Source of the DNA: Corynebacterium amycolatum SK46
Lineage (GTDB): Bacteria > Actinomycetota > Actinomycetes > Mycobacteriales > Mycobacteriaceae
Reading direction: 5' to 3'
DNA: 64,000 nucleotides
Assembly: GCF_000173655.1 (NCBI RefSeq)
Contig: NZ_ABZU01000004.1
Coordinates: 62,001 to 126,000, forward strand
Positions within the stretch are counted from its first letter, which is position 1, and every line of letters begins with the position of its first letter. Under the pieces are notes generated by a model. The model saw only the letters and a program-made list of their open reading frames with translations, was not told where the DNA came from and made no database searches. Shown in pieces: positions 48,751-58,004 of this stretch. Position numbers and translations under genes: made by a program.

Positions 48751-50325
48751 TCAATCAGCGGCTTCTTCCAGTCGCTGTGTGAGTGCTTCAGCCAGCTGTT
48801 CACGGTCATCGAACGGGTGAATCACGCCACCGATATCCTGGCCGGTTTCGTGTCCCTTGCCCGCCACCACGATGCTGTCGCCGCTGTGGGCGAGCTCGAC
48901 GACACGGCGAATTGCCTGGCCGCGATCGCCGATTTCCTCAACAACCGTGTCAGAACTGGCCTTGCCGCTGGCAACGGCTTCCTTCGCACCGGCGACCACG
49001 GCCGCACGGATTTCAGAGGGCACCTCGGAGCGTGGATTGTCATCGGTGATGATGACGACATCGGCACCGCATGCAGCCTCAGCTCCCATAATTGGACGCT
49101 TGGCACTATCGCGGTCGCCACCGGCACCGACGACAACCAGCACGCGACCTTCGGTCTGTGCACGCAACGTGGCCAACACCTCAGCTACTGCGGCTGGCTT
49201 GTGGGCATAGTCCACCACAGCCAAGAAGTCCTGTCCGCGATCGATGCGCTCCATGCGGCCTGGCACACGTACCTGTGCCAGGCCGCTCTTGGCCGCGTCT
49301 TTGGCATGCCCAACCGCATCGAGCACAGCCCAAGCGACTGCGGCATTGGCAACGTTGAAAGCACCCGGCAGAGGAACTTCCACCTCAACTGTGTCAGTGT
49401 TATTTCGCGTTAGCTCCACATGCTGGACACCGTTCGTGGCGACAGTGGCTGCAGCGGCGTGCCATTCTGCAAAGACCTCGGCAGCTGGCGACTTGTCGGT
49501 TACGCGATGCTGAGTATGGACAGTGGTGACTTGGACATCCGGGTCGCCGGCAGCGATATCCGCCATGCGGACACCCCAGTCGTCGTCGATGCATACGACA
49601 GCCTTCGGTGCGTGTGTCGGACCTGCGGGATCAAAGAGCTTGGCCTTGGCTTGGAAATACTCTTCCAAGGTCTTGTGGAAGTCCAGGTGATCCTGCGAGA
49701 GGTTGAGGAAACATCCGACGTCGAAACTGACTCCGTCTACACGCCCCAACGACAGTGCGTGAGAAGAAACCTCCATGACGACGTGCGTCACGCCTTCGGA
49801 GAGCATCTGGTGGAACAGACGCTGGAGCGCCGGAGCCTCTGGGGTAGTCAAGCTCGACGGAACGGCACGGCCATTGATGCGCGTGCCGGTAGTACCAATG
49901 ATGCCTGTCGAGCATCCAGCTGCCAGCAGCGCGCCCTCCAGCATGTAGGTCGTGGTGGTCTTGCCAGAGGTACCGGTAACTCCGATGATGGTCAGTGAAT
50001 CCGAGGGGTGATCGTAGATTTCTGCGGCAACGTGCCCCATGACAGCCCGGACATCGTCGACAACCAGGACTGGGCGAGTCTCCCCTGCTTCCCGCAGGAT
50101 TTTCAGACCTTCCTCATCAGTCAGGACGGCTGTAGCAGCCGACTGCTGCGCGTAGCGCGCACCGTGCGTGCGAGTACCCGGGACGGCAGCAAACATTCCG
50201 CCCTCGGGTACGTCGGCAGCGTTGAGCTCGAATGCGGCGATATCCGCTCCTGCCGCAGCGGATTCGGTAATGCCGTCAAGTCGGCCATGCGCGAGGTTAC
50301 ACAATTTCGCAAGGGTGGCGGTCAT
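48751..50325 (-). CDS. murE: UDP-MurNAc-L-Ala-D-Glu--meso-diaminopimelate ligase
   Basis: 524 residues. Adds the third residue of the stem peptide. The P-loop is GVTGTSGKTTTTYMLEGAL. VMEVSSHALSLGRVDGVSFDVGCFLNLSQDHLDFH is the family core, and the DDNPRSEVP motif in the C-terminal domain is the DNPR form associated with meso-diaminopimelate rather than lysine. DYAHKPAAV and VGAGGDRDSAKRPIMG are also present. ATG 50325 has AGAGGGAA 6 nt upstream. There is a 138-bp gap from ftsI. Confidence 0.96.
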   Translation of the reverse strand: MTATLAKLCNLAHGRLDGITESAAAGADIAAFELNAADVPEGGMFAAVPGTRTHGARYAQQSAATAVLTDEEGLKILREAGETRPVLVVDDVRAVMGHVAAEIYDHPSDSLTIIGVTGTSGKTTTTYMLEGALLAAGCSTGIIGTTGTRINGRAVPSSLTTPEAPALQRLFHQMLSEGVTHVVMEVSSHALSLGRVDGVSFDVGCFLNLSQDHLDFHKTLEEYFQAKAKLFDPAGPTHAPKAVVCIDDDWGVRMADIAAGDPDVQVTTVHTQHRVTDKSPAAEVFAEWHAAAATVATNGVQHVELTRNNTDTVEVEVPLPGAFNVANAAVAWAVLDAVGHAKDAAKSGLAQVRVPGRMERIDRGQDFLAVVDYAHKPAAVAEVLATLRAQTEGRVLVVVGAGGDRDSAKRPIMGAEAACGADVVIITDDNPRSEVPSEIRAAVVAGAKEAVASGKASSDTVVEEIGDRGQAIRRVVELAHSGDSIVVAGKGHETGQDIGGVIHPFDDREQLAEALTQRLEEAAD

Positions 50326-50463
50326 TGGCTGTTCCCTCTTTCAAGTCAGTCGTTGGTGTACAACAGGTTGGAAAAATTCAAGAGATTCCCTTTGCAGGAA
50401 CCAAAGTAATAAAAGTCTGTGTATTAGTGCTGTCGCGGTAACTTCATTGTGGTGGTGACCTCG

Positions 50464-52545
50464 TTACGGCTGCAGCAATAACTTGCCCTCGCGGGGTGGC
50501 GACGGCGGTACGTTGTAGCGGTTAAGCGCCCAAGCGGCGATGTCCTTAAACAGTGGGGCTGCTGACTGGCCGCCCTCACCATGGACACCACGCTGGGGTT
50601 CGTCAAGCATGATGCCAATGACAAAGCGCGGATCGTCAGCAGGCGCGATGCCTGCAAACGTGATGTGGTACTTGGAATTCGAGTAAGCGCCGGTGTCGGG
50701 GTCGACCTTCTGCGCCGTACCTGTCTTGCCTGTGAGCGAGTATCCCTCAATACTATTGCCGGCAGCGGTACCCGACTGCTGCCCAGTGGGATCAGACTGC
50801 ATAACGCCTTCAAACATGGCGCGCACAGTTTGGGCGGTCTCCGGGCTAACCACACGCACTGTTTCCGGGCGCTCCGTTGCCGTCTTCGTGCCGTCCGGGG
50901 AAATTGTCGAGCGAATCATACGCGGCGGGATGCGCTCGCCATCGTTGGCGATTGCCTGGAAAACTCCTGTCATCTGCAGCAGTGTCATGGCCATACCCTG
51001 ACCAATGGGCAAGTTCGCAAACGTACCGCCCGACCACTGCGGACGCTGCGGCACCAAGCCGGACGATTCACTGGGCAACTCGATACCCGTGGACTGCCCC
51101 AGCCCGAAGAGATGCAGCATCTCCGCGAAGCGGTCCTGGCCCAAACGCTCTGCCAGCATTAGGGTGCCGACGTTGGAGGACTTGCCGAATACACCGGTCG
51201 TCGTGAAAGCTTCCGTGCCGTGGTCCCATGCATCGCGCACGGTGACACCCGCCATATCAATAGAGCCTGGGACCTGCAGAACCTCGTCCGGTGTGGTCTT
51301 GCCATCTTCGATAGCGGCCGCGGCGGTAATGATCTTTGCCACAGAGCCCGGCTCAAATGGGTTAGATACGGCGGAGTTTCCGATAGTGCGGCCCTCTTCG
51401 AGCTCGGCCCCCATATCCTTATTCGGGTTCGCCGTATCCGCCTGCGCCATTGCTAGCACTTCGCCGGTCTTCGCGTCGAGCACGACTGCCGACGCATCCT
51501 TCGCTCCCGAATTGGCCTTCGCCTGGTTGACCTGCTGCTGGACAAAGTACTGCATGTCTAGGTCCAGGGTCAGCTCGTATGTCGTACCGTCCACAGCCGC
51601 GTGAACATCGCGCGTGGATCCCGGGATTGCCACACCGTTAGAGGCGATATCAATGGTCTTGCCGCCGTTAATACCCTGCAAAGTGGCATCACGAGAGGCT
51701 TCAAAGCCGAACTGGCCGACGCCATCCATGCCAATCTTGCCGATGACGTTAGCCGCCGTCGCCCCATTCGGGTACTGGCGAATATCCTGACGCTCCGCCA
51801 CCAGTTCCGGATACTTTTCCACGATGGCAGCGGCCTTGTCCGGATCGACATTACGCACAAGCACCTCGTAGGTGCTGTCCTCATTGCGCAGCTTCTCCAG
51901 AATGTCCTTCGAGCTCACCCGGGACGGCGAGCTCATCACCGAGTTCTCCTCGGTTTCGGGTTCCGCTTGACGACGGCGACTGCTTCCCGACTTCTCCGCA
52001 TCAATATCGGCCACGTCGAGTAGCTTCGGCAAATCCTTGGCGATCTGCTCGAGGCGTTCATCGTAGGTAGCGACATCATCCGGGCGCTGTTTATGGGCGT
52101 CCCCAATCCACTTGCGCAAAGTGTTTGGGTGCACGGTGATACTGCGCGCCTCCATCGTGAAGGCAAGCTGAGCTCCATTACGGTCGAGAATCGCACCGCG
52201 TCGAGCTGCATCAACAACTTCCACCGTGCGCTGATTCTGCGCCGCCGCCGACAGGTCAGGACCTGCGACCAGCTGCACCCAAGCCAAACGGGAGACCAGC
52301 ACTACAACTGCGATAGCGCCTATAAACTGCAGCCAGTTGCGACGCCGGATGAAGTCCTTATTACTAATGCGCATTTTTTCGCGCGGGGGCACGCTTCGGT
52401 TGGTACTAGCTTCGAGCCCCCGGCTGCGCTGACCATCCCGAACGCGACTTTGGTTTCTGCGCTCACGGGATGTAATTCGGTAAGCACGTTCGCCGAAGTC
52501 ATACCCCCCTCCACGGTTGGGGTAGTCGTCTTCAGATCGAATCAT
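50464..52545 (-). CDS. ftsI: Septal transpeptidase FtsI (class B PBP)
   Basis: 693 residues. A cytoplasmic Arg-rich N-terminus (about 1-70) precedes one membrane helix (about 73-95, WLQFIGAIAVVVLVSRLAWVQL). The PBP dimer domain (about 110-330) follows and then the transpeptidase domain: the nucleophile Ser in PGSVAKIITAAAA, SSNVG as the SxN motif and GKTGTAQKVD as the KTG box. No PASTA domains. It cross-links septal peptidoglycan with FtsW. ATG 52545 is used, but a start nearer MRISNKDFIRRRN would give a shorter tail. An acidic insert (DIDAEKSGSSRRRQAEPETEE, about 180-200) is unusual. Confidence 0.95.
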   Translation of the reverse strand: MIRSEDDYPNRGGGYDFGERAYRITSRERRNQSRVRDGQRSRGLEASTNRSVPPREKMRISNKDFIRRRNWLQFIGAIAVVVLVSRLAWVQLVAGPDLSAAAQNQRTVEVVDAARRGAILDRNGAQLAFTMEARSITVHPNTLRKWIGDAHKQRPDDVATYDERLEQIAKDLPKLLDVADIDAEKSGSSRRRQAEPETEENSVMSSPSRVSSKDILEKLRNEDSTYEVLVRNVDPDKAAAIVEKYPELVAERQDIRQYPNGATAANVIGKIGMDGVGQFGFEASRDATLQGINGGKTIDIASNGVAIPGSTRDVHAAVDGTTYELTLDLDMQYFVQQQVNQAKANSGAKDASAVVLDAKTGEVLAMAQADTANPNKDMGAELEEGRTIGNSAVSNPFEPGSVAKIITAAAAIEDGKTTPDEVLQVPGSIDMAGVTVRDAWDHGTEAFTTTGVFGKSSNVGTLMLAERLGQDRFAEMLHLFGLGQSTGIELPSESSGLVPQRPQWSGGTFANLPIGQGMAMTLLQMTGVFQAIANDGERIPPRMIRSTISPDGTKTATERPETVRVVSPETAQTVRAMFEGVMQSDPTGQQSGTAAGNSIEGYSLTGKTGTAQKVDPDTGAYSNSKYHITFAGIAPADDPRFVIGIMLDEPQRGVHGEGGQSAAPLFKDIAAWALNRYNVPPSPPREGKLLLQP

Positions 52546-52715
52546 GCGCTAGTGCTTTCTACTAAGTCGATTCTCCCGCGCGCGATAACGTTAGGCGGTA
52601 TTCCCTGCCATCGCGAGTACTGAATTAATTAGTCTACAGTCGCCTGACCAGAAACAGTGGAACCGCCAGAATATCGGACAGTTGGCCAGTTTGGCCGTGC
52701 TTAATTTCTAAGTTC

Positions 52716-53540
52716 CTACGGCACCGGAGCTGGCTCGGGTGCCGGTGCTTCCGGTGCTTCCGGTGCTTCCGGCGCCGGGGCTGGCGCTTCTGGGGCTGGC
52801 GCTGGCGCTTCAGCCTCAGGCGCTGGAGCCGGAACTGGCGCAGGTGCTGGTGCGGGCGCGTGATTCTGCGGCGCATACGGAGCAGTTGCCGGCAACCCGT
52901 TCGGACGTGGGTGAGCTTCCTCAATAGCCGGTGCCTGCATCCCCGGAACACTCTCGGTGTCCTTCGGGTTCGACGACGGCGCATGCGGATTATTCGGCGA
53001 CTCACTGTTGAGGTCGATAATCTTCTGCTGCTTCTCATCGCCCGGCCGCACTTCCACGACCTTGCCTTCCGGATCAGTCGTCAAAACGGCAGGCTGCTCC
53101 GGATTGACCATGCCCTCTTCCACAGCACGCTGCGCGATAGCGCCGGTTGACTTCATGTAAGCAACATCCCGCTCGAGTACCTCAAGCTGGTTACGCAGCT
53201 CCTTTTCCTTGGTCTGCGCAGCATCCAGCTGCAAGGATGTCGAGGTCGAAATACCCGACAGGAACATAGCCATCACGATGCCCGCGACAACGAGAAAAAT
53301 CATTAGAGCCGCACCGGCAAACTTGTGGTTATCCCTCGAGGACGTCGTAACGCGACGCCCACGCACCGAGATGACCTGCTGAGAACCTGTGCGCCCAAAC
53401 CGCCGGCGCTGATAAAGATCCTGTTTCGTGCGGGCGCTACGGCCGCGCTGACGAGTCTTCGTCTTGGCACCGGCGACGGTTGCAGATGCGCCGCGGGAGG
53501 TGCGCCGGGTGGGGGCGTGCTCCGTGATTGTCGTTGCCAT
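52716..53540 (-). CDS. FtsL-like bitopic division protein with Pro/Ala-rich tail
   Basis: 274 residues between rsmH and ftsI, the FtsL position. A basic N-terminus (RRTSRGASATVAGAKTKTRQRGR...) precedes one membrane helix (about 73-95, AALMIFLVVAGIVMAMFLSG). A coiled-coil-like stretch (LQLDAAQTKEKELRNQLEVLERDVAYMKS) follows, as in FtsL, where it pairs with FtsB. The last 85 residues are Pro/Ala/Glu repeats (PAPEAPEAPEAPAPEP), encoded by tandem GGTGCTTCC-type units near 52740-52775. Sequence similarity to FtsL is always weak; the call rests on topology and position. Confidence 0.8.
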   Translation of the reverse strand: MATTITEHAPTRRTSRGASATVAGAKTKTRQRGRSARTKQDLYQRRRFGRTGSQQVISVRGRRVTTSSRDNHKFAGAALMIFLVVAGIVMAMFLSGISTSTSLQLDAAQTKEKELRNQLEVLERDVAYMKSTGAIAQRAVEEGMVNPEQPAVLTTDPEGKVVEVRPGDEKQQKIIDLNSESPNNPHAPSSNPKDTESVPGMQAPAIEEAHPRPNGLPATAPYAPQNHAPAPAPAPVPAPAPEAEAPAPAPEAPAPAPEAPEAPEAPAPEPAPVP

Positions 53541-53605
53541 GCTCGAAAGTTCTCCCAGTACTTAGATTGTGAAGGGTGCGTTTGGTGCGGTTGAAAGAGT
53601 TTGGG

Positions 53606-54646
53606 TCAATCGGCTCGAATCCGCTCGATACAGCGAACTCTCACCGGTGCGGCTCGGGGGTTGTCTTCGATTTCGCTTGCCGACGCTTTCTCCGCGCCTC
53701 TCGTGATGAGAGCAAAGTGCGGTTCATGCCCCGGAAGCTCCATCGGGAGCCCCGGTGGGGTTGTCGACTTCACGCGTTCCACAAAGTCCTTCTTAACGAT
53801 GCGGTCTTCCAGACTCTGGTAGCTCATGAACACTGCACGCCCGTCGACTGCGAGTGCATCGCAGACCTGTGGCAGCACATTTTCCAGAGCTTCAAGCTCG
53901 CGATTTACCTCGATACGAAGAGCCTGGAACGTACGCTTGGCCGGATGTCCGCCCTTGCGGCGTGATGCCGCTGGAATGGTTTCGTAGAGCAGCTCAACCA
54001 GACGGCCGGAATTGGTAAACGGTTCCTTTTCCCGCTCACGCAGGATTGCCGAGGCAATCTTGCCGGCGAAGCGCTCGTCGCCGTAAGTCGATAGGATGCG
54101 CGCGATATCACCGTGCGAATAGGTATTGAGCACATCCGCTGCGGTAATCCCCTGGCTTGCATCCATGCGCATGTCTAGCGGGGCGTCGACTCGGTAGGCG
54201 AATCCACGATTGACCTGGTCAAGCTGCATCGAGGAAACACCGAGGTCGAAAAGCGCACCTGCGATACCCTTCCCAGCGGCGCGGGCAAGAATGTTCTCCG
54301 CGCCACTGCCACCAGCGGCTGCAGGAATCTCACCACTGAGCACCTCGGCGAGCGAATCGAAACGCACACGGAAGGCTACAAAGCGATTACCGAAGCGCGC
54401 GAGACGTTCTTCTGCCCCTCGCAGTGCATTGTCATCGCGATCGAGTCCAACAACGCAGAGCTTCGGGAACTGCTCCAACAGATATTCCGTGTGCCCACCG
54501 GCACCAAGAGTGCCGTCGACAACTACTGCGTCGTCACCCAGCGCCTCGATGCCCGGGCGCAACAAATCAGTTACTCGATGAAGCAAAACGGGGACATGAC
54601 CAAACTCACCGGACTTGCGATCACCCGCAGGTGCCGATCCGTTCAT
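53606..54646 (-). CDS. rsmH: 16S rRNA m4C1402 methyltransferase RsmH
   Basis: 346 residues. N4-methylates C1402 of 16S rRNA with S-adenosylmethionine. Motifs: [35 protein letters not shown] (AdoMet loop), [53 protein letters not shown] and [14 protein letters not shown]. The ribosome site GAGGAGG sits just before ATG 54646. It is the second gene of the dcw cluster, formerly mraW, separated from mraZ by 260 bp with a terminator-like hairpin. Confidence 0.97.
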   Translation of the reverse strand: MNGSAPAGDRKSGEFGHVPVLLHRVTDLLRPGIEALGDDAVVVDGTLGAGGHTEYLLEQFPKLCVVGLDRDDNALRGAEERLARFGNRFVAFRVRFDSLAEVLSGEIPAAAGGSGAENILARAAGKGIAGALFDLGVSSMQLDQVNRGFAYRVDAPLDMRMDASQGITAADVLNTYSHGDIARILSTYGDERFAGKIASAILREREKEPFTNSGRLVELLYETIPAASRRKGGHPAKRTFQALRIEVNRELEALENVLPQVCDALAVDGRAVFMSYQSLEDRIVKKDFVERVKSTTPPGLPMELPGHEPHFALITRGAEKASASEIEDNPRAAPVRVRCIERIRAD

Positions 54647-54785
54647 TTCCCCTCCTCACCGGGTATGTTTGCGCTGGTCAGAGAATCTATCGAGTGTATT
54701 CCCGGTTTGCTTAACGACGAGTGCCGCGCCAGCAACCAGACCGCACCTCATGAGCACTACTGGGAATGCTGCTATCGGTGCTTAA

Positions 54786-54817
54786 AACAAAAAGCGGGGA
54801 TGTTCACAGGGCCCCGC
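54786..54817 (-). terminator. Terminator or attenuator between mraZ and rsmH
   Basis: On the minus strand GCGGGG (54817-54812) pairs with CCCCGC (54799-54794) across a 12-nt loop and is followed by TTTTTGTTTT. The stem is short but GC-only. It lies about 90 nt after the mraZ stop and 140 nt before the rsmH start, so part of mraZ transcription may end here. Confidence 0.6.
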
Positions 54818-54906
54818 CTGACAGAACCTGGTATCGGGGAAGTACACCAGGGGCTATCAGGCAGAGTCCATGCGGACATTCCCTCTTTTCGGTTATTCCA
54901 AGCGGT

Positions 54907-55338
54907 TTATAAAACGCCGAACAGCGAGTCATCCTCACCTTCGGAGAAATCAGCTTCATGCTCCGCCTGGTAGGCCTCCCAGGACTCTTTGTCCCAGATC
55001 TCCAGAAAGTCAATAGAGCCGATAACCACGCACTCCTTAGAGAGATTCGCGTACCGACGGTGATCCATCGATAACGTGATTCGCCCAGAACCATCGGGGC
55101 GCTGCTCATCGGTGCTCGCCGCAAGATTTCGGATGAAAGCTCGCGCCTTGGCATTCGTGCGAGAGGCTTTAGTAGCCCGCTGAGCTAGTTTGACGAACTC
55201 CTCTTTCGGATACACCGCCAGAGAATGATCCTGTCCTTTAGTGACCATCAGGCCACCTGCGAGATCCTCACGGAACTTCGCCGGCAACGTCAGGCGCCCT
55301 TTGTCATCAAGCTTCGGCGTATAGGTGCCCAGAAACAT
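54907..55338 (-). CDS. mraZ: MraZ transcriptional regulator of the dcw cluster
   Basis: 143 residues with two SpoVT/AbrB-like repeats: residues 1-50 ([21 protein letters not shown]) and about 75-125 ([17 protein letters not shown]...[16 protein letters not shown]). MraZ oligomers bind repeated boxes upstream of their own gene and repress the dcw cluster in other bacteria. Many GTGGG boxes lie upstream here. In C. glutamicum, processing of mraZ mRNA by RNase III has been reported to matter for division. The last residues are acidic ([15 protein letters not shown]). It is the first gene of the dcw cluster. Confidence 0.95.
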   Translation of the reverse strand: MFLGTYTPKLDDKGRLTLPAKFREDLAGGLMVTKGQDHSLAVYPKEEFVKLAQRATKASRTNAKARAFIRNLAASTDEQRPDGSGRITLSMDHRRYANLSKECVVIGSIDFLEIWDKESWEAYQAEHEADFSEGEDDSLFGVL

Positions 55339-55532
55339 GCGTCACTGGCCTCCTATCCCCGTGTCAACCTCAATGTCAACGCACAAACGCTTACCGAATT
55401 CAGGGATTTAGGCGTTGCCTTCAAGCAGAGCCGAAGGGCTGTGCTTTCCCGCGGTACCAAAATCTCGCCAAACTTTAAGCGCAAATCGGATATTCACTTC
55501 TGCAATGCTGAACAACCTCAATCAACATCACG

Positions 55533-55548
55533 CCCCACTTTACCCCAC
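55533..55548 (-). promoter_or_regulatory. Proximal MraZ box pair
   Basis: Minus strand GTGGGGTAAAGTGGGG: two GTGGG boxes with a 10-bp period, matching the spaced TGGG-type repeats bound by MraZ. The pair overlaps the candidate mraZ promoter, which fits autorepression. Confidence 0.65.
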
Positions 55549-55564
55549 TATCTGCCACTATCAA
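55537..55564 (-). promoter_or_regulatory. Candidate mraZ promoter
   Basis: Minus strand TTGATA (55564-55559), 16-nt spacer, TAAAGT (55542-55537). The -35 matches 5 of 6 and the -10 4 of 6 positions of the consensus. The transcript would start near 55530, giving a leader of about 190 nt. Confidence 0.45.
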
Positions 55565-55910
55565 CACAAGAAGGAGAAAAATAGCCGTAACATCAGCGCA
55601 ACCCCACTGTCAGGACATTCGATTTAACCCACTTGACATGGGCTTTTACCGAATCCCCTCGACAATTAAAGCGCAAACAAAAAGTGGGGCACCCTCCCGC
55701 GCCCCCGCAGATAACGACGCCACACCAACCACATTGTTAACAGGAAGCAGTTTACATCCCACTACCCACCACTTACCTGCTAAAAACTATCCAGATTCAA
55801 CCTCGTTGCCATAATTAGCGCGTTGAACTGCACCTTTGTGTCACCGGAGCCAAACTTTCGGAAATGCCAGCAACGACTGCAGATAAGAATTCCCCCACCC
55901 CAATAGCTAA

Positions 55911-55949
55911 GTGGGGGAAAGTGGGGACTCGCGGTGGGGCAAAGTGGGT
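55911..55949 (+). promoter_or_regulatory. Distal MraZ box array
   Basis: Plus strand GTGGG boxes begin at 55911, 55921, 55934 and 55944. Two copies of GTGGGG-N-AAAGTGGG are separated by 7 bp, with a 10-bp period inside each copy. They are in opposite orientation to the proximal pair. Single boxes occur at 55684 (plus) and on the minus strand near 55602, 55627, 55758 and 55765. Confidence 0.6.
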
Positions 55950-55977
55950 GAAATCTTTTGGAGACGATTCACATCTA

Positions 55978-56022
55978 GAAAAACAAAAAAGTGAGGGCAA
56001 GCCATTGCTGGCTTGCCCTCAC
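55978..56022 (-). terminator. Terminator after the DUF3040 gene
   Basis: Perfect 13-bp inverted repeat GTGAGGGCAAGCC / GGCTTGCCCTCAC with a 6-nt loop (55991-56022), followed on the minus strand by TTTTTTGTTTTTC. It is the strongest terminator in the window and shields the mraZ control region. Confidence 0.92.
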
Positions 56023-56045
56023 TCTTAATTCTTGAGGCTTATCCC

Positions 56046-56489
56046 CTAACGCCCCTCGAAGCGGCCACGGAAACGCGATTCCAACGTGGAATCACCAGAG
56101 GAGCCACGGCTACCCGACACCCCTCGACGACTCTTTGCCGCCCCGGACTTAGACTTTCCAAAGTTCAGCCCCGAAGCAGAACTAGCCTTCTCCTGCTTAC
56201 CGGCACCAGTCAGAGCCCAAACGCCAGAACCGAACATAAGACCAAAGCCGGCAACCGACAACGCAATAAACCAATTGCTCACAGAGAAAAGAGCGACGCC
56301 GCCAATCAACATCAGCAGACCGAGAAGCATGAGCGCAAAAACCTGGATGGAAAACCCACGAGGTGCGCTGTTTTCCTCCGGAAAGCTGAACGCATTTCCG
56401 GCCATCGTCGAACTAAATTTAGGATCCTCAGCGTAGAGTGCAGACTCGATTTCGTCGAGCATCCGCTGTTCGTGCTCAGATAGTCCCAC
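56046..56489 (-). CDS. DUF3040 membrane protein
   Basis: 147 residues from GTG 56489, chosen because GGAGGA precedes it closely and because the family starts with GLSEHEQRMLDEIESALYAEDPKF; the open frame extends to 56582 without support. Two adjacent hydrophobic helices follow (about 50-68, VFALMLLGLLMLIGGVALF, and 73-95). The C-terminal third is basic, Ser/Gly-rich and disordered. DUF3040 proteins are widespread next to the dcw cluster in actinobacteria; their function is not known. Confidence 0.88.
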   Translation of the reverse strand: MGLSEHEQRMLDEIESALYAEDPKFSSTMAGNAFSFPEENSAPRGFSIQVFALMLLGLLMLIGGVALFSVSNWFIALSVAGFGLMFGSGVWALTGAGKQEKASSASGLNFGKSKSGAAKSRRGVSGSRGSSGDSTLESRFRGRFEGR

Positions 56490-56718
56490 AATTCCTCCAT
56501 CGCCTACTTGAGCATTGCCCACCGCAATACTGGCGAGCCTTGACCCCTCAACTAACAATGCCGATACAACAAAGTTAATCACAGGCCACCTGCTGCTAAC
56601 GCGGCGTCCGTTAGCTTCATTCTTACCCCTTCAACGGGCGACTCACCTCTATTGTTCCATGAATCCGAACAATCCCCCATTTATTTAGGAAAGCAACGCT
56701 CTAACACGTCCCACCGAC

Positions 56719-57210
56719 TTACGCAGCCGCGGGCAGAACACCCAGCTCAGCACGGACAGCCCCCAAGAATGCACAACTTAAATCCCACAACTCCTGCGCC
56801 CGCTGCGAGTCAATGCGACGCGAAATACCCAACCGGACTTCCTCACGCAGCGCGGTGAACTGCTCAAACTCGGTGACCCAGCTATCAAATTCGGGCTGCT
56901 CTTTCTTTAACCGCAACCAGGCACTCTGTGTTGCCGAACGACGACGCTTAACCGCCGAGCCCGAACGAGAGCCCGAGCCAGAGCCCCCAGCCACCGACGC
57001 ATCGTCGCGATTCAAGAGCGCGCCTGCGCAGCGAAGCGCTGCACAGTAGGAAAGCTCCAGCATCTCATCAGAGTCGGCATTCCGAGCATTCACTAGCAGA
57101 GCCTCTGCCCGCCCCAGCAGCTCCAGCGATTGCTTTGAGACACCGACCGGGGCGACCGAACCCGACTGCGAAATCGCCCTAAACTCCACCACGTTCGACC
57201 TTGCCACCAC
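56719..57210 (-). CDS. SAV_6107-family HEPN-domain protein
   Basis: 163 residues from GTG 57210 with AGGAGG and a 6-nt spacer (57217-57222); the frame opens at 57234 but those residues precede the ribosome site. The helical bundle reads LELLGRAEALLVNARN, EMLELSYCAALRCAGALL, AWLRLKKEQPEFDSWVTEFEQFTALREEVRLGI and AQELWDLSCAFLGAVRAELG, as in SAV_6107-type HEPN proteins of actinobacteria. A Gly/Ser/Arg linker (about 75-95) interrupts it. The canonical HEPN RNase motif RxxxxH is not visible, so nuclease activity is doubtful. It is divergent from the GNAT gene. Confidence 0.82.
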   Translation of the reverse strand: MVARSNVVEFRAISQSGSVAPVGVSKQSLELLGRAEALLVNARNADSDEMLELSYCAALRCAGALLNRDDASVAGGSGSGSRSGSAVKRRRSATQSAWLRLKKEQPEFDSWVTEFEQFTALREEVRLGISRRIDSQRAQELWDLSCAFLGAVRAELGVLPAAA

Positions 57211-57392
57211 CCTGCTCCTCCTTTCACACAGCATTCACATGAGCACAGATTTTCCGTTTCCCCTTAGCGGGATTGACTGCAATTTATCCCTAACCCCGGA
57301 CTGCGCCAGGCATACTTTCGCACATCTGTTCGACTCGATGTTATTGCAGTAATCCCACAACTAAGTTCGTCTAAGTCGCTAATCTGGTCACT

Positions 57393-58004
57393 GTGAAATA
57401 CAGCGTGGTTCCGATGACAGCAGGAGACTTCAATCTCCGCTTGCAAGAAGCAGTGGCTCTCTACATCACCGCGATGCAGTACAACCCCGCGATCTTGCCC
57501 GGTCGTCTCCACGAATGGCAGAAGCAAACCTCTCAACCCGGCTTCATGGCTGCTGCAGCCATAGCTCACCCCGAAGAGCTCTCCCCTGCCCAAGCTCTCC
57601 GTGACCCGCGCTGCAGGTTAGTTGGCATCGGCTACTGCCGTACAGGATTGGACACGCACTGGTGGTATCGCCAGGTACGAGATGGACTGCTCATGGACGG
57701 GCGCTCGCTACCGGACGTCGTCAAGCTCTTGGGTAACTACGCCGAACTGTCTGAGATTCACATACACCCCAGCTTTCAGGGGCGGGGGCTCGGTAAACGG
57801 CTGCTCCGCGAGTTGGTCGAGTCCCGCCCAGAGGCGCGAGTACTGTTGTCAACCCCGGAATACCCGAATGAGGCCAATAGGGCATGGCAGCTCTACCGCC
57901 AATTTGGTTTCAAGGATGTTTTAAGGAACTTTTATTTCACAGGGGACTCCCGTCCCTTTGCAGTTCTAGGAGTAGATCTTCCCCGTGACATCATCACCGA
58001 GTGA
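57393..58004 (+). CDS. GNAT-family N-acetyltransferase
   Basis: 203 residues from GTG 57393. The acetyl-CoA motif A is LSEIHIHPSFQGRGLGKRLLRELVE (Q/RxxGxG/A as QGRGLG, near 130), and NRAWQLYRQFGFKDVLRNFYF is motif B. The N-terminal half (about 1-110) has a family-specific region with a Trp-rich turn (HWWYRQVRDGL). The substrate is unknown. It overlaps the next gene by 20 nt and lies in a conserved actinobacterial neighbourhood next to lppM and metF. Confidence 0.88.
   Translation: MKYSVVPMTAGDFNLRLQEAVALYITAMQYNPAILPGRLHEWQKQTSQPGFMAAAAIAHPEELSPAQALRDPRCRLVGIGYCRTGLDTHWWYRQVRDGLLMDGRSLPDVVKLLGNYAELSEIHIHPSFQGRGLGKRLLRELVESRPEARVLLSTPEYPNEANRAWQLYRQFGFKDVLRNFYFTGDSRPFAVLGVDLPRDIITE

Larger units (their letters stand above)
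55339..55990. other. Long regulatory intergenic region upstream of mraZ
   Basis: About 650 bp without a gene between mraZ and the terminator of the DUF3040 gene. It is AT-richer than its surroundings and studded with GTGGG boxes on both strands (see separate entries). Open frames in it are short and lack ribosome sites. Confidence 0.7.

Noticed and set aside
48624-48809. 61-codon minus frame between murE and murF
   Set aside because: It covers the hairpin and runs into the murE 3' end in another frame, has no ribosome site and shows no conserved features.
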